In this document: positions 36,801 to 45,052 of the stretch, piece after piece
Layout of the letters: each line of letters opens with the position of its first letter
Numbering within the stretch: position 1 is the first letter of the stretch
Source: Manduca sexta
Lineage: Eukaryota; Arthropoda; Insecta; Lepidoptera; Sphingidae
Length of the DNA stretch: 64,000 nucleotides
Reading direction: 5' to 3'
Assembly: GCF_014839805.1 (NCBI RefSeq)
Contig: NC_051115.1
Location: forward strand, 3,594,600-3,658,599
Program-made: the position numbers and the translations under genes
The notes under the pieces: generated by a model
What the model was told of the DNA's origin: nothing
The model's input: the letters and a program-made list of their open reading frames with translations, nothing else
Database searches by the model: none

Positions 36801-39800
36801 TAGTATTCTGATGTGATCGCGGTCTTTTGAAATGAAATCAAAATTTATTTGCGTAATTGTGGTTACATAAAGATATTATAAATCAGTAGAAAGTGTCACA
36901 CAATTTGTCATTTTTGACGTGCAAATGTTACTTAGTCATTCATATACACGCGCATGTACACACACATACACATATATATATATTATTCACAGGTGAAAAT
37001 CTAATTGTCTTAAGGCGATACCTCAAGGTCAAATAATTTAAATTCTTTACTTGCCAATACTTGTTTAGTTACCCAGATTAAAGGTGAAACAAAATGTATG
37101 AAAATGGACCTTGAGGTATCGCCTTAAGCGACATGTTTTAAGCGACACTAAATTTCATACATATTTAAAATCAGTTCTTTATTATTATTTTATTCTTTGT
37201 CTAACATTCGCGTAAACATAATCATAAATGATTTACTCGAATTCCAGGTTCCAAACGCCATATTTTTGGCCATCCAACCAATGGGAGCCGGAAAATACTG
37301 ACTACGGTGAGTATTATCTGTTATTTAAAATATTTATTTATTCATTCAATATTAACTATACAGGTATAGCTTAGTGGCAATTACCGTTAAAAAGAATTAT
37401 GTACTCATAACTTGGGAACATAAATATTATTATTTATTTTTATTTTGAACTAGCTACCCGACTGATGTCCCGTCTTAACATGAATTTGCAGCGCGCATTT
37501 TGTCAATCGCTGACAGTTATTTCAAACAATTGACAGTTATATAAAATTCATATTTACGTTAACTTTTCTTAAATTTTCTAATTATCCGCGCATTTTTTTG
37601 AATTTTTTCTTTCATAAGAATCTTCTCCTGACAATAACAAACACAACAAAAAGAATAGTGTAATCGGTCCAGCCTCACGCGTGATGGCGTGACCAAGGGA
37701 AATAGGGATTCATTTTTATATATATAGATAATGGCTTGAATAAAAACTTGTGGTAGGTTATTTTATATCCGCCCGGATAGCGACCGCACACAAGGTGTTA
37801 AACCCATAGTGGCCCACGTGTCGCGTTCCGGGATCAGCCTGTATATATCCAGTTCCAACAGGCATAATTGTGTTGACTGAAGGGTAATCTTTAAAGTTGC
37901 ATACCAGCTTCTCAAACAGTAATCCACACAAGCACTTCTTAAATAATAGAGTGGTCAGAGAGTGGAATAAACTCCCAGAACATGTGGTTACAGCTGGAAA
38001 CATAAATCAGTTTAAGAACCGACTGGAAAAATACTTGGCTGCAAATGAAAACCTGTAGTAATAGCGAGATACGGGCATTATCTGTTTCAACTGCATGCCT
38101 GTATATAATAATAATAATGATCATCTCTCGCCAGTCGACACTATTGGGCCTCTGTTACCATCAGATACAGAGTGGTCACTTTGCTCGTATAAAGATCACC
38201 CTGTATAAACTACTCTATTCCAGCGGTGTACCTGTGCAAGCGCACGATGCAGAACAAAGCTCGTTTAGAGCTGGCGGATTACGAGGCGGAATCCCTCGCG
38301 AGACTACAGAAGATGTTCAGCAGGAAGTGGGAGTTCATATTCATGCAGGCGGAAGCTCAGAGCAAGGTAATAGTCAAGGAATATTAGACCTTAGGGCTTA
38401 GACAAAATGACCCATTTTGACATTGCGTTATGAAAATACGCTTATATCATTACAGACATTTTATATTGAACATTAAATTTAATGAATGAATAAATGAGTT
38501 TTATTTTTGCAGGTGGACAAAAACGCGATAAATTGGAAAGGAAAGTGCTCGACAGTCAGGAGAGAGCGTTTTGGGACGTACACCGACCTATGGTAAGTGA
38601 AGATAGGCTTTCATCCCCACCACTACAACTCCTGTAAGGGGCCGTTCAAGTGAACGCAATTTTTGAAGATTTTTTTGAAAATTGCAACTTTCCACCTACA
38701 CTTTTCTCTCCAATCAACTGTTATAAATGATTGCTTTTACTTCCTTCATTATCACAACTGAATTTTGAACTCAACCATTCCCCATCTTCACCCCCTAAAG
38801 TCAGATTATGCAATTTTTATCTAATTATTAAATAACAATTCCTTTAATAGGAAAATATTGACAGTCTTATACCCAGTTCATACTACGACACAAACATATT
38901 TACATTATAAATGTCGTCGAACCCTATTCTCTTAACACAAAAATTGTTCTAATAAAATATGTTTATGTATACCACTGAAACTGTTGGGAAATATCCAATA
39001 CATTGTTCCTTCTATTCATTATTTCCAGCCCGGGTGCGTGAACACAACAGAACTGGACCCTCGGAAGTTGTCGCGCATAAACGCGTTAAAAGAGAAACGG
39101 AAGAAGCAATGCCAGGAGTTGATACAGCAGCATAATTTAAAGGTGGTTATTTACTATTCTACTTTTGTACTATTCTACTATATTACTATTCTACCATACT
39201 ACTATTCTACCAAACGACTATTCCTCCATACTACTATTCTACTATACTACTTTTCTACCAAACTACTATTCTACTATCTACCATATTATAAATATGAAAG
39301 TATGTGAAGGTGTTTGTATGTTTGTTTGAAGAATTACAAAGTGCAAGATGGTTCGTAATTTGTCACGAAAATAGACAAAGTCTTGGATGATTTGTCTATT
39401 CCAGTGAAAATGCTCAGATTGGCTTTTATTCATGGGAGAAAACGTTTTGTTGGATGTGAAACCTTTTTACTTTGATTCCTACAATATTTATTCTGTCCTA
39501 TTGTAATTATTGTGGATAAATAATTTGTATTTTTGTAATTCAAACATTCTTTCAAAAAATATACAGCGTCATTTTGAAATTGCGTTACTAAATGAAACCA
39601 CATACTCGTCTTAACTTCTGGTAACATTGTGCTAAAAAATATTCTTGAATAACGAAAAAGCCGCTTTTATTTTCAGATTTTTTTTATCATTTTGTAGTTT
39701 AATGCTAATATGGCGTGCGTCAGTGTATTTCTGACTGAAAGTGTGATGTCGCTTCGACGAATTCTCTTAGATTAGTAGTAGTGACATTAGAGTGTAAAAT

Positions 39801-42800
39801 TATATTACTTTTTATTAATAATTATTTTGTTCGAAACTTTTTTATTTTACCTCTACATTTCAAGTAACTTATTGTAGTGTTATTTTCAAATAAGTATGTG
39901 GTTTTATTTAGTAATCCAATATCAAAATGACCTTGTATATTAACCGTAGCTACAAACAATATGTAGTTCTCTATAAGTATCTAGTTTCAGTCTATAATTA
40001 AAATAAAAACTTACAATATTTGTTAACAGAACAACCCGATAGTAACAATAACGAACCCACAAGAGAGCGAGGAGGAGATACAGAAGAAGAACGCAGAAGT
40101 AGCCATCAAGGAGAATGGTAATCTTCTTTGTATATTTGTAGAACCTGTCTTGTATGTTTCAATGGTTTTTGAGAGGGGTTTGATGAGTCCAACTGACCGT
40201 TTAATATTGCTACCGTGTGGCAGGCGAGCCCTCGCAGCCGGCCGGCAGCCCCGCGCGGGGGCCGGCGCCGCTGTCGCAGCAGATCGAGTCGGCGCGGCGC
40301 CAGCTCGCCATGCTGCGCGCGCGCATGGAGCGCCGCAACGTGCGCGTCAGCAAGGTCGCGGACATGTCAGTGTACAAATACTTAAGTTGATAAAAATTTT
40401 TTTTGGTAAAGGAAATGTCCGCTTTTTGTATGGGCACTGGTTTTTTATATTTAAAACAAATTCTAACAAACTTATTGGATAATAAAGTGTGTAAAAAAAT
40501 ATAATTCGCGGCTATTCTTAGAGATAATTTTTTTTTGAGTATTTTACTTTTTTTGGAGGTGTTTGCATGTAGCGATATTTATTTTCAAGATTTTTTTTAG
40601 CAAAATGAAATTCGTTACAAATAGATTGCATTAAATTTAAATTATTAAATTTAATAAACTCGTTTTTAAGAGTTCTGTCCTAATACATAATCGAGGATTG
40701 AAAGTCTAATTTACTTAAGCGATATTTTTTGCGACACTAAATTTCACACATATTTAAAATCAGCACTTTTTTCTATGTTTTTTTAAACTAGTTAAATTTT
40801 GTCAAAAAAAAATGTCGCTTAGGTCAATTAGTCTTCCAACCGGTGATATAATTATTTTTTTTGTCGATAAAAATCGTTTAGATTTTTTTTTATTGAATAA
40901 AAAATCGTTTAGGATTTTTTTGTCGAATAAAAAGTCCTTTTGGATTTTTTGTTAAATAAAAGTAGTTCAGGATTTTTTTGTCGAATAAAAAGTCGTTTAG
41001 GATTTTTTTTGTGGAATGAAAAGTCGTTTAGGATTTTTTGTCCAATAAAAAGTCGTTTAGGATTTTTTTGTCCAATAAAAAGTCGTTTAGGATTTTTTTT
41101 GTCGAATGAAAAGTCGTTTAGATTTTTTTTGTCAAATAAAAAGTCATTTAGAATTTTTTTGGCGAGTAAAAAGTCGTTTAGGATTTTTTTCTCGAATAAA
41201 AAGTCGATAAGGATTTTTTTTCGAATAAAAAGTCATTTAGGATTTTTTTTCGAATAAAAAGTCGTTTATTATTTTTTTGTCGAATAAAAAGTCGTATAGG
41301 TTTTTTTTGTCGATTAAAAAGTTGTTTTGGTTTTTTTTGTCGAATATAATGTCGTTTAGGATGTTTTTGTCGAATAAAAAGTCGTTTAGAATTTTTTTGT
41401 CGAATGAAAAGTCGCTTAGAATTTTTTTGTCGAATAGAAACATCTTCTGTAACAACACATTAACTCCCCATTTTTCTTATTAAACATTTTCAAGACTTGA
41501 TCCATCAAATTGTTGTCAGGTTCATAGCATACTGCGAGCAGTACGCGGAGTACGACGCGTTCCTGACGCCTCCAGAGTGGCCCAACCCCTGGATCAACGA
41601 CACCACAGAGCTCTGGGACCAGGAGAAGCAGTCGTAAGTGGCACCGAAGGGGTAGGCAGATAGTTAGTGAAAGGCTGGTAGGTTAGATAGGTTAGGGCTT
41701 TTATTGTCCTCACCGGTGAGGATCGCGACGCGTTTCTCCCTTTATCTTTATTAAGATAATTTCTTCATTTCTGCCAGCCCGAGCTGGCTTCTTTGTTTAC
41801 TATATCTTTAATTTATTTTATGTCCAATATAAATTGCCTGTAGTTTATATAAGCGACATTAATAAGTAATAATTACATATTGTCATGTACTTTGACTCAT
41901 CATAAGTGCTATGTTCGCCTGCGTGCTGAATGTTGACGCGAGTGGTGTGCGCGCAGCAAGGAGCCGCTGCCGCCGCGGCGCGTGCGGCGCTGGGCGTTCG
42001 GCCTGCGCGAGCTGCTGCGCGACGCCGCCGGCCGCGAACACTTCGCCAGGTTCCTCTCCAAGGAGTTCAGCGGCGAGAACCTCAAGTCAGTACTCGCGGG
42101 GCTCGGGCGTCTATTCAACTATTTAATGAGTCAAATTATTAAATATTGTTTTAAGTTATTTATTACCCACATTGTAACAATAATAATGAGATGTTCAATT
42201 GATGTGCAAGGTTCTGGCTGGCGGTGCAGGAGCTGAAGTCGTTGCCGATCCGCCGCGTGGCGGCGCGCGCCTCCGAGATATGGAAGGAGTTCCTCTCCTC
42301 CGACGCGCCCTCGCCCGTCAACGTCGACGCCGCCAGCAGGTAATACCGCTTACTTACACGTTGCTTTCATAAACCAAACTGGAAGAAGATATTCCCCACA
42401 TTAAATAAAATCGTTTGTACACGCAGTTCGTAAAAGCTGGCCGATTTAAAACAATAATAATAGATTAGTGGTGGTACAATTAATACACCGCCATTTCGTC
42501 AACATCACCGGAACTACATGATCGATGTGGTATTGACATAATTGTAGTGATGTCGCACAACAATCACTAGATGGCGATATTTAATTCTGAGTTGCTATAG
42601 AATTTGCGCGACACAGTATATATATATCACCTCCGACTAGGAACCTTAGTGATAAGTCTTGCTACATATTTTCGCGGTACTGATAGGTTCAAACAAATTT
42701 TATCCCCATGAGGGTTGAATTTATCAAAATCCTATTCAAGCGAACGTCTTCATAATAGTAGCTCCAATCTTTAATTTCAGTTCAATCAGTCGAAAATCTA

Positions 42801-44871
42801 AGAAGATATATACAAACTTTCATCCCCTATTTTATCCCCTTGGAGGCAAAATTAATCAAAATCCTTTCTTAGCGGATGCCTACGTCCTAACATCTACCTG
42901 CATGCCAAATTTCAGCCCGATCCGTCCAGTGGTTTGTGCTGTGCGTTGATAGATCACTATGTCAGTCAGTCACCTTTGAGTTATATATATTTAGATTAGC
43001 AATTAATTGTATGTTTTATGTTTACAGGGAATTGACTCGGGTGAAGGTGGAGTCTGGCATGCCGGATAGATACTGCTTCGACCAGGCGCAGGTAATATTA
43101 TAAAGTTTAACACCCTCCCCTGAGTAAATGGCCTTGGGTATTTCTTGCATACATTTTCAGTGCACGATGTCTCAGAAATATGCAATGGTTTACAAATAAA
43201 TTAAAAATATATATATTTAGGTAATTTCGAAAATTTTAAACTAAAAATATATTCCTTATTACATTTTCTATCTAATAGTGTAGGTTGCAAATTAAAATGA
43301 TCTAAACCTTTAATACCCTTTCCCAAGCAAATAGCCTTGAGCATTCCTTCTATACATTTTCAGTGCACGATGTTTTGGAAATATGTAATATGGCATTTTT
43401 ATTGAGAAATTATTCACACAATATCCACTTTATAATCAAGTTGAATCTACCAAAGTGAAGCTATTATATTGTAGAAATATGCAGTCTTACTTATAAATAT
43501 TTCGCAAAGCTATGCTTACTTAAAACACAAATTGACTCGATCAGCTGTAAGTCAAGCCACACTGAGGCCTATGAGAGCTCGTGAACATTTCCTGGCCTGC
43601 TCCCATCCTCAGTATAAGAGGAAGTTCCTTCTCCTTTCTCCACACTTCCTCCCCAGCTATCCCCTCCCAACTTTCCTCCAGGCCCCTGGAGTGAGCCGGG
43701 GGACCCCAGTATCCCATTTCGCAAGTTACCCCCCGTGTTGACTGTGGGATCTGATATATAATTTTATGATACCGAACCTCCGTTGTCGGCAGGCGCACGT
43801 GTACCATCTGATGAAGTCGGATAGCTACTCGCGATACCTGAGGTCCGACATGTACAAGGAGTACCTCAACGGGTCCAAGAAAAGGTTAAATGCACTCTAA
43901 TTCATTTCAATAGAGTTCCATTTCGTTTTGAACTTATCGCCCTATTAATAATGACCTATTTCAAAATTGTTAATTTGTGGGAATCGTTTAAAACTAATTT
44001 CTGTTGGTGACTTTTACTTTTTCTTATTTTTTCATGCTATAGGTTTTATTTTTGATCTATCTATATATATATAAATGAATCCCTATTTCCCTTGGTCACG
44101 CCATCACGCGTGAACGGCTGGACCGATTTCACTAATTTTTTGTTGTGTTTGTTATTGTCAGGAGAAGGATCTTATGAAAGAAAAAAATTCAAAAAATGCG
44201 CCGATAATTAGAAAATTTAAGAAAACTTAACGAAATATTAGTTTTATATAACTGTAAATTGTTTGAAATAACTGTCAGCGATTGACAGAATGCGCGCTGC
44301 AAATTCATAGTTAAGACGGGACAACGTCTGTCGGGTCAGCTAATTACTAATAAGTTCAATTTTGTAGCAAAATAAAAACACGTCGCAAACACAACTTCGT
44401 GTTTTTAACGATTCTACCATTTTGGAATAGGTCATTATTTTATTAAGAGAGCGTAATATGTTCAGCGCCATATATTTTAGTTCATACTGTTTTGAATGCT
44501 TTTGTTTTTAAGTGTGAAAATGCATTAAAATATAATATCAAATGCCTAAAACACGGATGGCGAACTACTAACAAACATTTAATATTGTCGGTTGAAAAGC
44601 TGATTTACTTAAGCGACAATTTTTTTCGATAAAAATTTACAAAGTTAAAAAACATAGAAAAATGTACGGATTTTAAATACTATGATATGTGGCAATTATA
44701 AATAACTTCACTCACCATCAGGCGACGTGGAGACATCCTGCCACGCTGGTTTGAAAATTGCGTACAAAAGTATAAAATAAATAATATCTCTTTAATTTTT
44801 TTCAGACATCAGTAAAGGGCATTCGGTCGATCGTGTCGTTTACCGGACGTAAGGAGACGTCGTCGAACTAA
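27792..44871 (+). CDS. RGS7: R7-family regulator of G-protein signalling, RGS7-like (16 coding exons)
   Basis: R7 RGS proteins speed GTP hydrolysis by Galpha-i/o at membranes, in complex with G-beta-5 bound through the GGL domain. The exons are 27792-27859, 34021-34174, 35078-35164, 36105-36265, 37248-37306, 38224-38366, 38513-38592, 39029-39142, 40030-40117, 40224-40365, 41520-41633, 41957-42085, 42211-42339, 43028-43091, 43793-43884 and 44806-44871. All junction phases agree except within exon 7 and at the last join. Approximate domains by residue are DEP 70-160, DHEX 160-290, GGL 325-395 and RGS 405-535. The order and about 545-565 residues fit RGS6/RGS7 rather than RGS9/11. Exon 7 lacks one base in an A-run, and the last junction reads into an early stop unless one A is missing from exon 15. 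The end given assumes the long C-terminal frame; the literal frame stops at 44815. Confidence 0.93.
28325..28535 (+). repeat. R4 repeat in RGS7-like intron 1
   Basis: GGTAAGTGGAGTGAGGTCCA and GGCTGATCCCGTAACACGAC are R4 blocks. The rest of 27860-29600 shows no other supported feature, apart from imperfect direct repeats near 29270-29460 (CCTGAGATAAGCATGTCC and a similar copy). Confidence 0.7.
29616..29780 (+). mobile_element. R8 MITE, one end lost
   Basis: GATAACAAGTCTGTTTCTCAG and GGCTGCCATGCCGTCAG match the R8 copies at 17681, 33688 and 45053. The right inverted repeat is missing. Confidence 0.75.
30035..30330 (+). repeat. R10 repeat with C11 tract
   Basis: Inverse partner of 8985-9240. 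The homopolymer C run is at 30101-30111. The 90-codon frame here is repeat-derived. Confidence 0.65.
30359..30667. mobile_element. R5 PIF/Harbinger-type MITE
   Basis: The ends GGGGCCGTTCAAGTATTACG and TACGTTATAACGGCCCC are inverted repeats. The 3-bp duplication TAA lies at 30356-30358 and 30668-30670. Copies at 54442 and 55279 share the body. The TSD length is the reason for the family assignment. Confidence 0.75.
30740..31075 (-). mobile_element. S1 SINE
   Basis: Full-length minus copy ending CCCAACTAGGCTATCGCCGC, with the last 14 bases duplicated (CTAGGCTATCGCCGCT). A second partial S1 head lies at 31128-31222. Confidence 0.85.
31462..31780 (+). mobile_element. S1 SINE, opposite orientation
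   Basis: Starts AGCGGCGATAGCCTAGTTGG after an A-run and ends GGGCTGATATTATTATTG. It lies between two copies of a short repeat (TCACCA at 31370-31415 and 31797-31850) and forms an inverted pair with 30740-31075. Confidence 0.85.
32080..32537. other. intron sequence, repeat fragments only
   Basis: Contains a T-rich stretch and GGACCGCCAACAGCTAAAAA, the inverse of the repeat end at 3790 and 11545. No gene is seen. Confidence 0.45.
32538..33213. mobile_element. R7 mariner-type MITE with a Helitron inside
   Basis: The outer ends GACATTGCGTTACTAAATGA and its inverse TCATTTAGTAACGCAATGTC lie about 650 bp apart. The family end reads TACAGNGTCATTTTGACATT, which fits TA-targeting elements. A Helitron at 32855-33123 interrupts it. 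Related copies are at 39565-39945 and 46815. Confidence 0.7.
32855..33123 (-). mobile_element. non-autonomous Helitron
   Basis: On the minus strand it starts A|TCTATATACATATATATAAA and ends CCGCGAGAAAAAGCTAG|T. It is related to the 3' half of the 184-1563 element but lacks the 123-bp array. Confidence 0.65.
33252..33660 (+). repeat. S2-headed repeat with a tandem duplication
   Basis: The head CTCGTTGGCGTAGTTGTAAT and GGTCCTGGGTTCAGAATC resembles S2. A 72-bp unit starting CTCAGTCGCAGCTCGGAGTC is present twice in tandem at about 33385-33528. The open frame across it is repeat-derived. The 3' part is distantly like 1640-1850 in reverse. Confidence 0.6.
33688..33921. mobile_element. R8 fold-back MITE
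   Basis: The ends ATTCATAAACGTTATTTATCTAAG and TTAGATAAATACGTCTACGAAT are imperfect inverse complements. It ends about 100 bp before exon 2. Confidence 0.8.
34021..34174 (+). CDS. RGS7: RGS7-like exon 2, N-terminal linker to DEP
   Basis: The acceptor is TTATTCGCAG. The exon encodes a Lys/Glu-rich run ([15 protein letters not shown]), then [13 protein letters not shown], the segment that leads into DEP in R7 proteins. The donor is AAG|GTAAGC and the exon ends in phase 0. Confidence 0.9.
34196..34494 (-). mobile_element. S1 SINE just after the exon 2 donor
   Basis: Begins about 20 bases downstream of the exon 2 splice donor and runs to the S1 head ACTAGGCTATCGCCGCT. It pairs in inverse with 34778-35070. 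Confidence 0.85.
34778..35070 (+). mobile_element. S1 SINE ending at the exon 3 acceptor
   Basis: The tail GGCTGATATTAATATATAA runs straight into TTTGCAG|ATG of exon 3. The SINE tail therefore supplies the sequence just upstream of the acceptor. Confidence 0.85.
35078..35164 (+). CDS. RGS7: RGS7-like exon 3, DEP start
   Basis: 29 codons, [10 protein letters not shown] to SFMSKIPS, the highly conserved opening of the R7 DEP domain. Phase 0 on both sides, donor CA|GTAAGT. Confidence 0.95.
36105..36265 (+). CDS. RGS7: RGS7-like exon 4, DEP core
   Basis: Encodes [11 protein letters not shown], then [19 protein letters not shown], the core helices of DEP. This domain binds the membrane anchors R7BP/R9AP in vertebrates. 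Ends in phase 2 at TATAG|GTAAGT. GC-richer than its introns. A partial R11 copy precedes it at 35960-36045. Confidence 0.95.
36302..36590 (+). mobile_element. S1 SINE in RGS7-like intron 4
   Basis: Starts GCGGCGATAGCCTAGTTG about 35 bases after the exon 4 donor and ends CTGATATTATTTATTTATT. Confidence 0.8.
37009..37128. mobile_element. 120-bp element with perfect 22-bp inverted repeats
   Basis: CTTAAGGCGATACCTCAAGG (plus TC) is mirrored exactly at 37107-37128. The spacer is 76 bp. Neighbouring TTAAGCGACACTAAATTTCA recurs near 40725, 44600 and 49655, which marks a small MITE family. Confidence 0.8.
37248..37306 (+). CDS. RGS7: RGS7-like exon 5, end of DEP
   Basis: 59 bases encoding [19 protein letters not shown], a signature segment of R7 proteins. 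Enters in phase 2 and leaves in phase 1 (TACG|GTGAGT). Confidence 0.95.
37450..37728 (-). mobile_element. short non-autonomous Helitron in intron 5
   Basis: Minus-strand start A|TCTATATATATAAAAATGAA, end CGGGTAGCTAG|T. Same family as 4337 and 7116. Confidence 0.75.
37752..38190 (-). repeat. R4 repeat split by a LINE tail
   Basis: R4 runs to GACTGAAGGGTAATC at about 37890 and resumes at ATCATCTCTCGCCAGTCGAC near 38119. Confidence 0.75.
37891..38118 (+). pseudogene. LINE (CR1/jockey-like) ORF2 C-terminal remnant
   Basis: A plus-strand frame to a stop at 38056-38058 includes [15 protein letters not shown] and [12 protein letters not shown]. As I recall, this is the typical last segment of CR1/jockey-type ORF2 proteins. 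A (ATA)n tail follows. Only the 3' end is present, as is usual for 5'-truncated LINE insertions. It interrupts an R4 copy in intron 5. Confidence 0.75.
38224..38366 (+). CDS. RGS7: RGS7-like exon 6, DHEX
   Basis: Encodes [19 protein letters not shown] and [13 protein letters not shown], the helical DHEX (R7 homology) region. In known structures this packs with DEP against G-beta-5. Phase 1 to 0. Confidence 0.95.
38513..38592 (+). CDS. RGS7: RGS7-like exon 7, one base short (frameshift)
   Basis: The exon enters in phase 0 and must leave in phase 0, yet it is 80 bases long; 81 are expected. The first codons read VDK. After the A-run 38519-38523, the conserved R7 reading continues only in the next frame ([20 protein letters not shown]). 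Read literally, the frame reaches a stop early in exon 8. A missing A in the run explains everything. This may be a sequencing error or a real lesion. Confidence 0.9.
38637..38960 (+). repeat. R15 repeat with an R5-like start
   Basis: GGGGCCGTTCAAGTGAACGC at 38638 echoes R5. The following CCATTCCCCATCTTCACCCC and ATACCCAGTTCATACTACGA are found in reverse at 46465-46740. Confidence 0.55.
39029..39142 (+). CDS. RGS7: RGS7-like exon 8
   Basis: 38 codons from [20 protein letters not shown] to LIQQHNLK. The PGCVNTTE motif is an R7 landmark. The donor AAG|GTGGTT is weak, and an ATTCTACTA-type microsatellite follows at once (39150-39290). Confidence 0.9.
39150..39290 (+). repeat. TTCTACTA-type microsatellite
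   Basis: Imperfect array of CTATTCTAC(C/T)A(T/A)A units directly after the exon 8 donor. Confidence 0.8.
39565..39945. mobile_element. R7 mariner-type MITE, uninterrupted
   Basis: Ends GTCATTTTGAAATTGCGTTA and TAATCCAATATCAAAATGAC lie at 39569 and 39911-39930. Terminal repeats are about 37 bp with a few mismatches. Same family as 32538-33213. Confidence 0.75.
40030..40117 (+). CDS. RGS7: RGS7-like exon 9, acidic linker
   Basis: Encodes [20 protein letters not shown], a linker between DHEX and GGL that is variable in the family. Phase 0 to 1. Confidence 0.85.
40224..40365 (+). CDS. RGS7: RGS7-like exon 10, GGL start
   Basis: Very GC-rich. Encodes a Pro/Ala linker, then [20 protein letters not shown] and VSKVADM, the first GGL helix. 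This is the G-gamma-like part that binds G-beta-5. Phase 1 to 2. Confidence 0.93.
40855..41445 (+). repeat. about 20 copies of a 29-31-bp array in intron 10
   Basis: The unit is near GTCGAATAAAAAGTCGTTTAGG followed by a T-run. Copies vary mainly in T-run length and single bases. Frames encoding S/N-KKSFRIF repeats on the plus strand, and similar ones on the minus strand, are by-products. Confidence 0.95.
41520..41633 (+). CDS. RGS7: RGS7-like exon 11, GGL end
   Basis: Encodes [15 protein letters not shown] and [18 protein letters not shown] corresponds to the NPF/NPW end of G-gamma-type domains. Phase 2 to 2, donor TC|GTAAGT. Confidence 0.95.
41640..41930 (+). repeat. repeat shared with the hAT-like element
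   Basis: GTTAGGGCTTTTATTGTCCTC, GATCGCGACGCGTTTCTCC and CTGCCAGCCCGAGCTGGCTT match 19790-20090. It lies between exons 11 and 12 and is probably a SINE or LINE 3' end. Confidence 0.6.
41957..42085 (+). CDS. RGS7: RGS7-like exon 12, RGS domain start
   Basis: Encodes [19 protein letters not shown], then [15 protein letters not shown]. The Glu-Asn pair in SGENL is a Galpha-contact site in RGS domains. Phase 2 to 2. The short frames in other phases here are shadows. Confidence 0.95.
42211..42339 (+). CDS. RGS7: RGS7-like exon 13, RGS domain middle
   Basis: Encodes [35 protein letters not shown]. The Asn of PVNVD aligns with the switch-region contact Asn of RGS4. Phase 2 to 2. Confidence 0.95.
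42600..43010 (+). repeat. interspersed repeat in intron 13
   Basis: ACTTTCATCCCCTATTTTAT and GCCAAATTTCAGCCCGATCC look like a dispersed 3' element end and include an internal near-duplicate (TTATCCCCATGAGGG/TTATCCCCTTGGAGG). No second copy was identified here. Confidence 0.4.
43028..43091 (+). CDS. RGS7: RGS7-like exon 14
   Basis: Encodes [21 protein letters not shown] (first part and end overlap family positions) of the RGS domain. Phase 2 to 0. Confidence 0.93.
43550..43760 (-). repeat. R9 repeat, reverse copy
   Basis: GCTCGTGAACATTTCCTGGCC and CTCCCAACTTTCCTCCAGGC are the inverse of R9 blocks. It ends about 35 bases before exon 15. Confidence 0.65.
43793..43884 (+). CDS. RGS7: RGS7-like exon 15, end of RGS domain
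   Basis: Encodes [20 protein letters not shown] and [10 protein letters not shown]. The Asp and Arg of KSDSYSRYL are RGS-domain Galpha-contact positions. It ends at AG|GTTAAA in phase 2 after a four-A run (43880-43883). Without splicing the frame would end after RLNAL. Confidence 0.93.
44060..44343 (+). mobile_element. short non-autonomous Helitron in intron 15
   Basis: Start A|TCTATATATATATAAATGAA, end TCGGGTCAGCTAA|T. CTAA still fits the CTRR rule. Confidence 0.75.
44806..44871 (+). CDS. RGS7: RGS7-like exon 16, C-terminus (frame uncertain)
   Basis: The acceptor is TTTTTTTCAG. In the phase left by exon 15 the reading is HQ then TAA at 44813-44815. In the phase-0 frame it reads [21 protein letters not shown] and a stop at 44869-44871. 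The latter is basic and Ser-rich like other R7 C-termini. One more A in exon 15 would connect it. Confidence 0.65.
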   Translation, partial: TSVKGIRSIVSFTGRKETSSN

Positions 44872-45052
44872 ACGCGGACGTCTGATGACGTCGGTTAGTT
44901 AATTTAAAAGTTCGTTTAATTTTGAAGTTTCGAAATACAAGCCAGTTTCAAGCTGGCTTTTGTTTCGACGTAAAGCAATCATTTCTTAATGTTTAATATT
45001 TTGGATTTCAGCGAAATCAGTTCAGTGTGATCGTAAGCATGACTTATATTAT

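Noticed and set aside
40940..41483. Open frames of 105, 68 and 73 codons around the intron 10 array
   Set aside because: They follow from the 29-31-bp T-rich tandem units and lie inside an intron. There is no independent coding signal.
41911..42142. Ala/Arg-rich frames over exon 12
   Set aside because: They are shadow frames of the GC-rich RGS exon. The correct frame is fixed by splice phase and the RGS motif.
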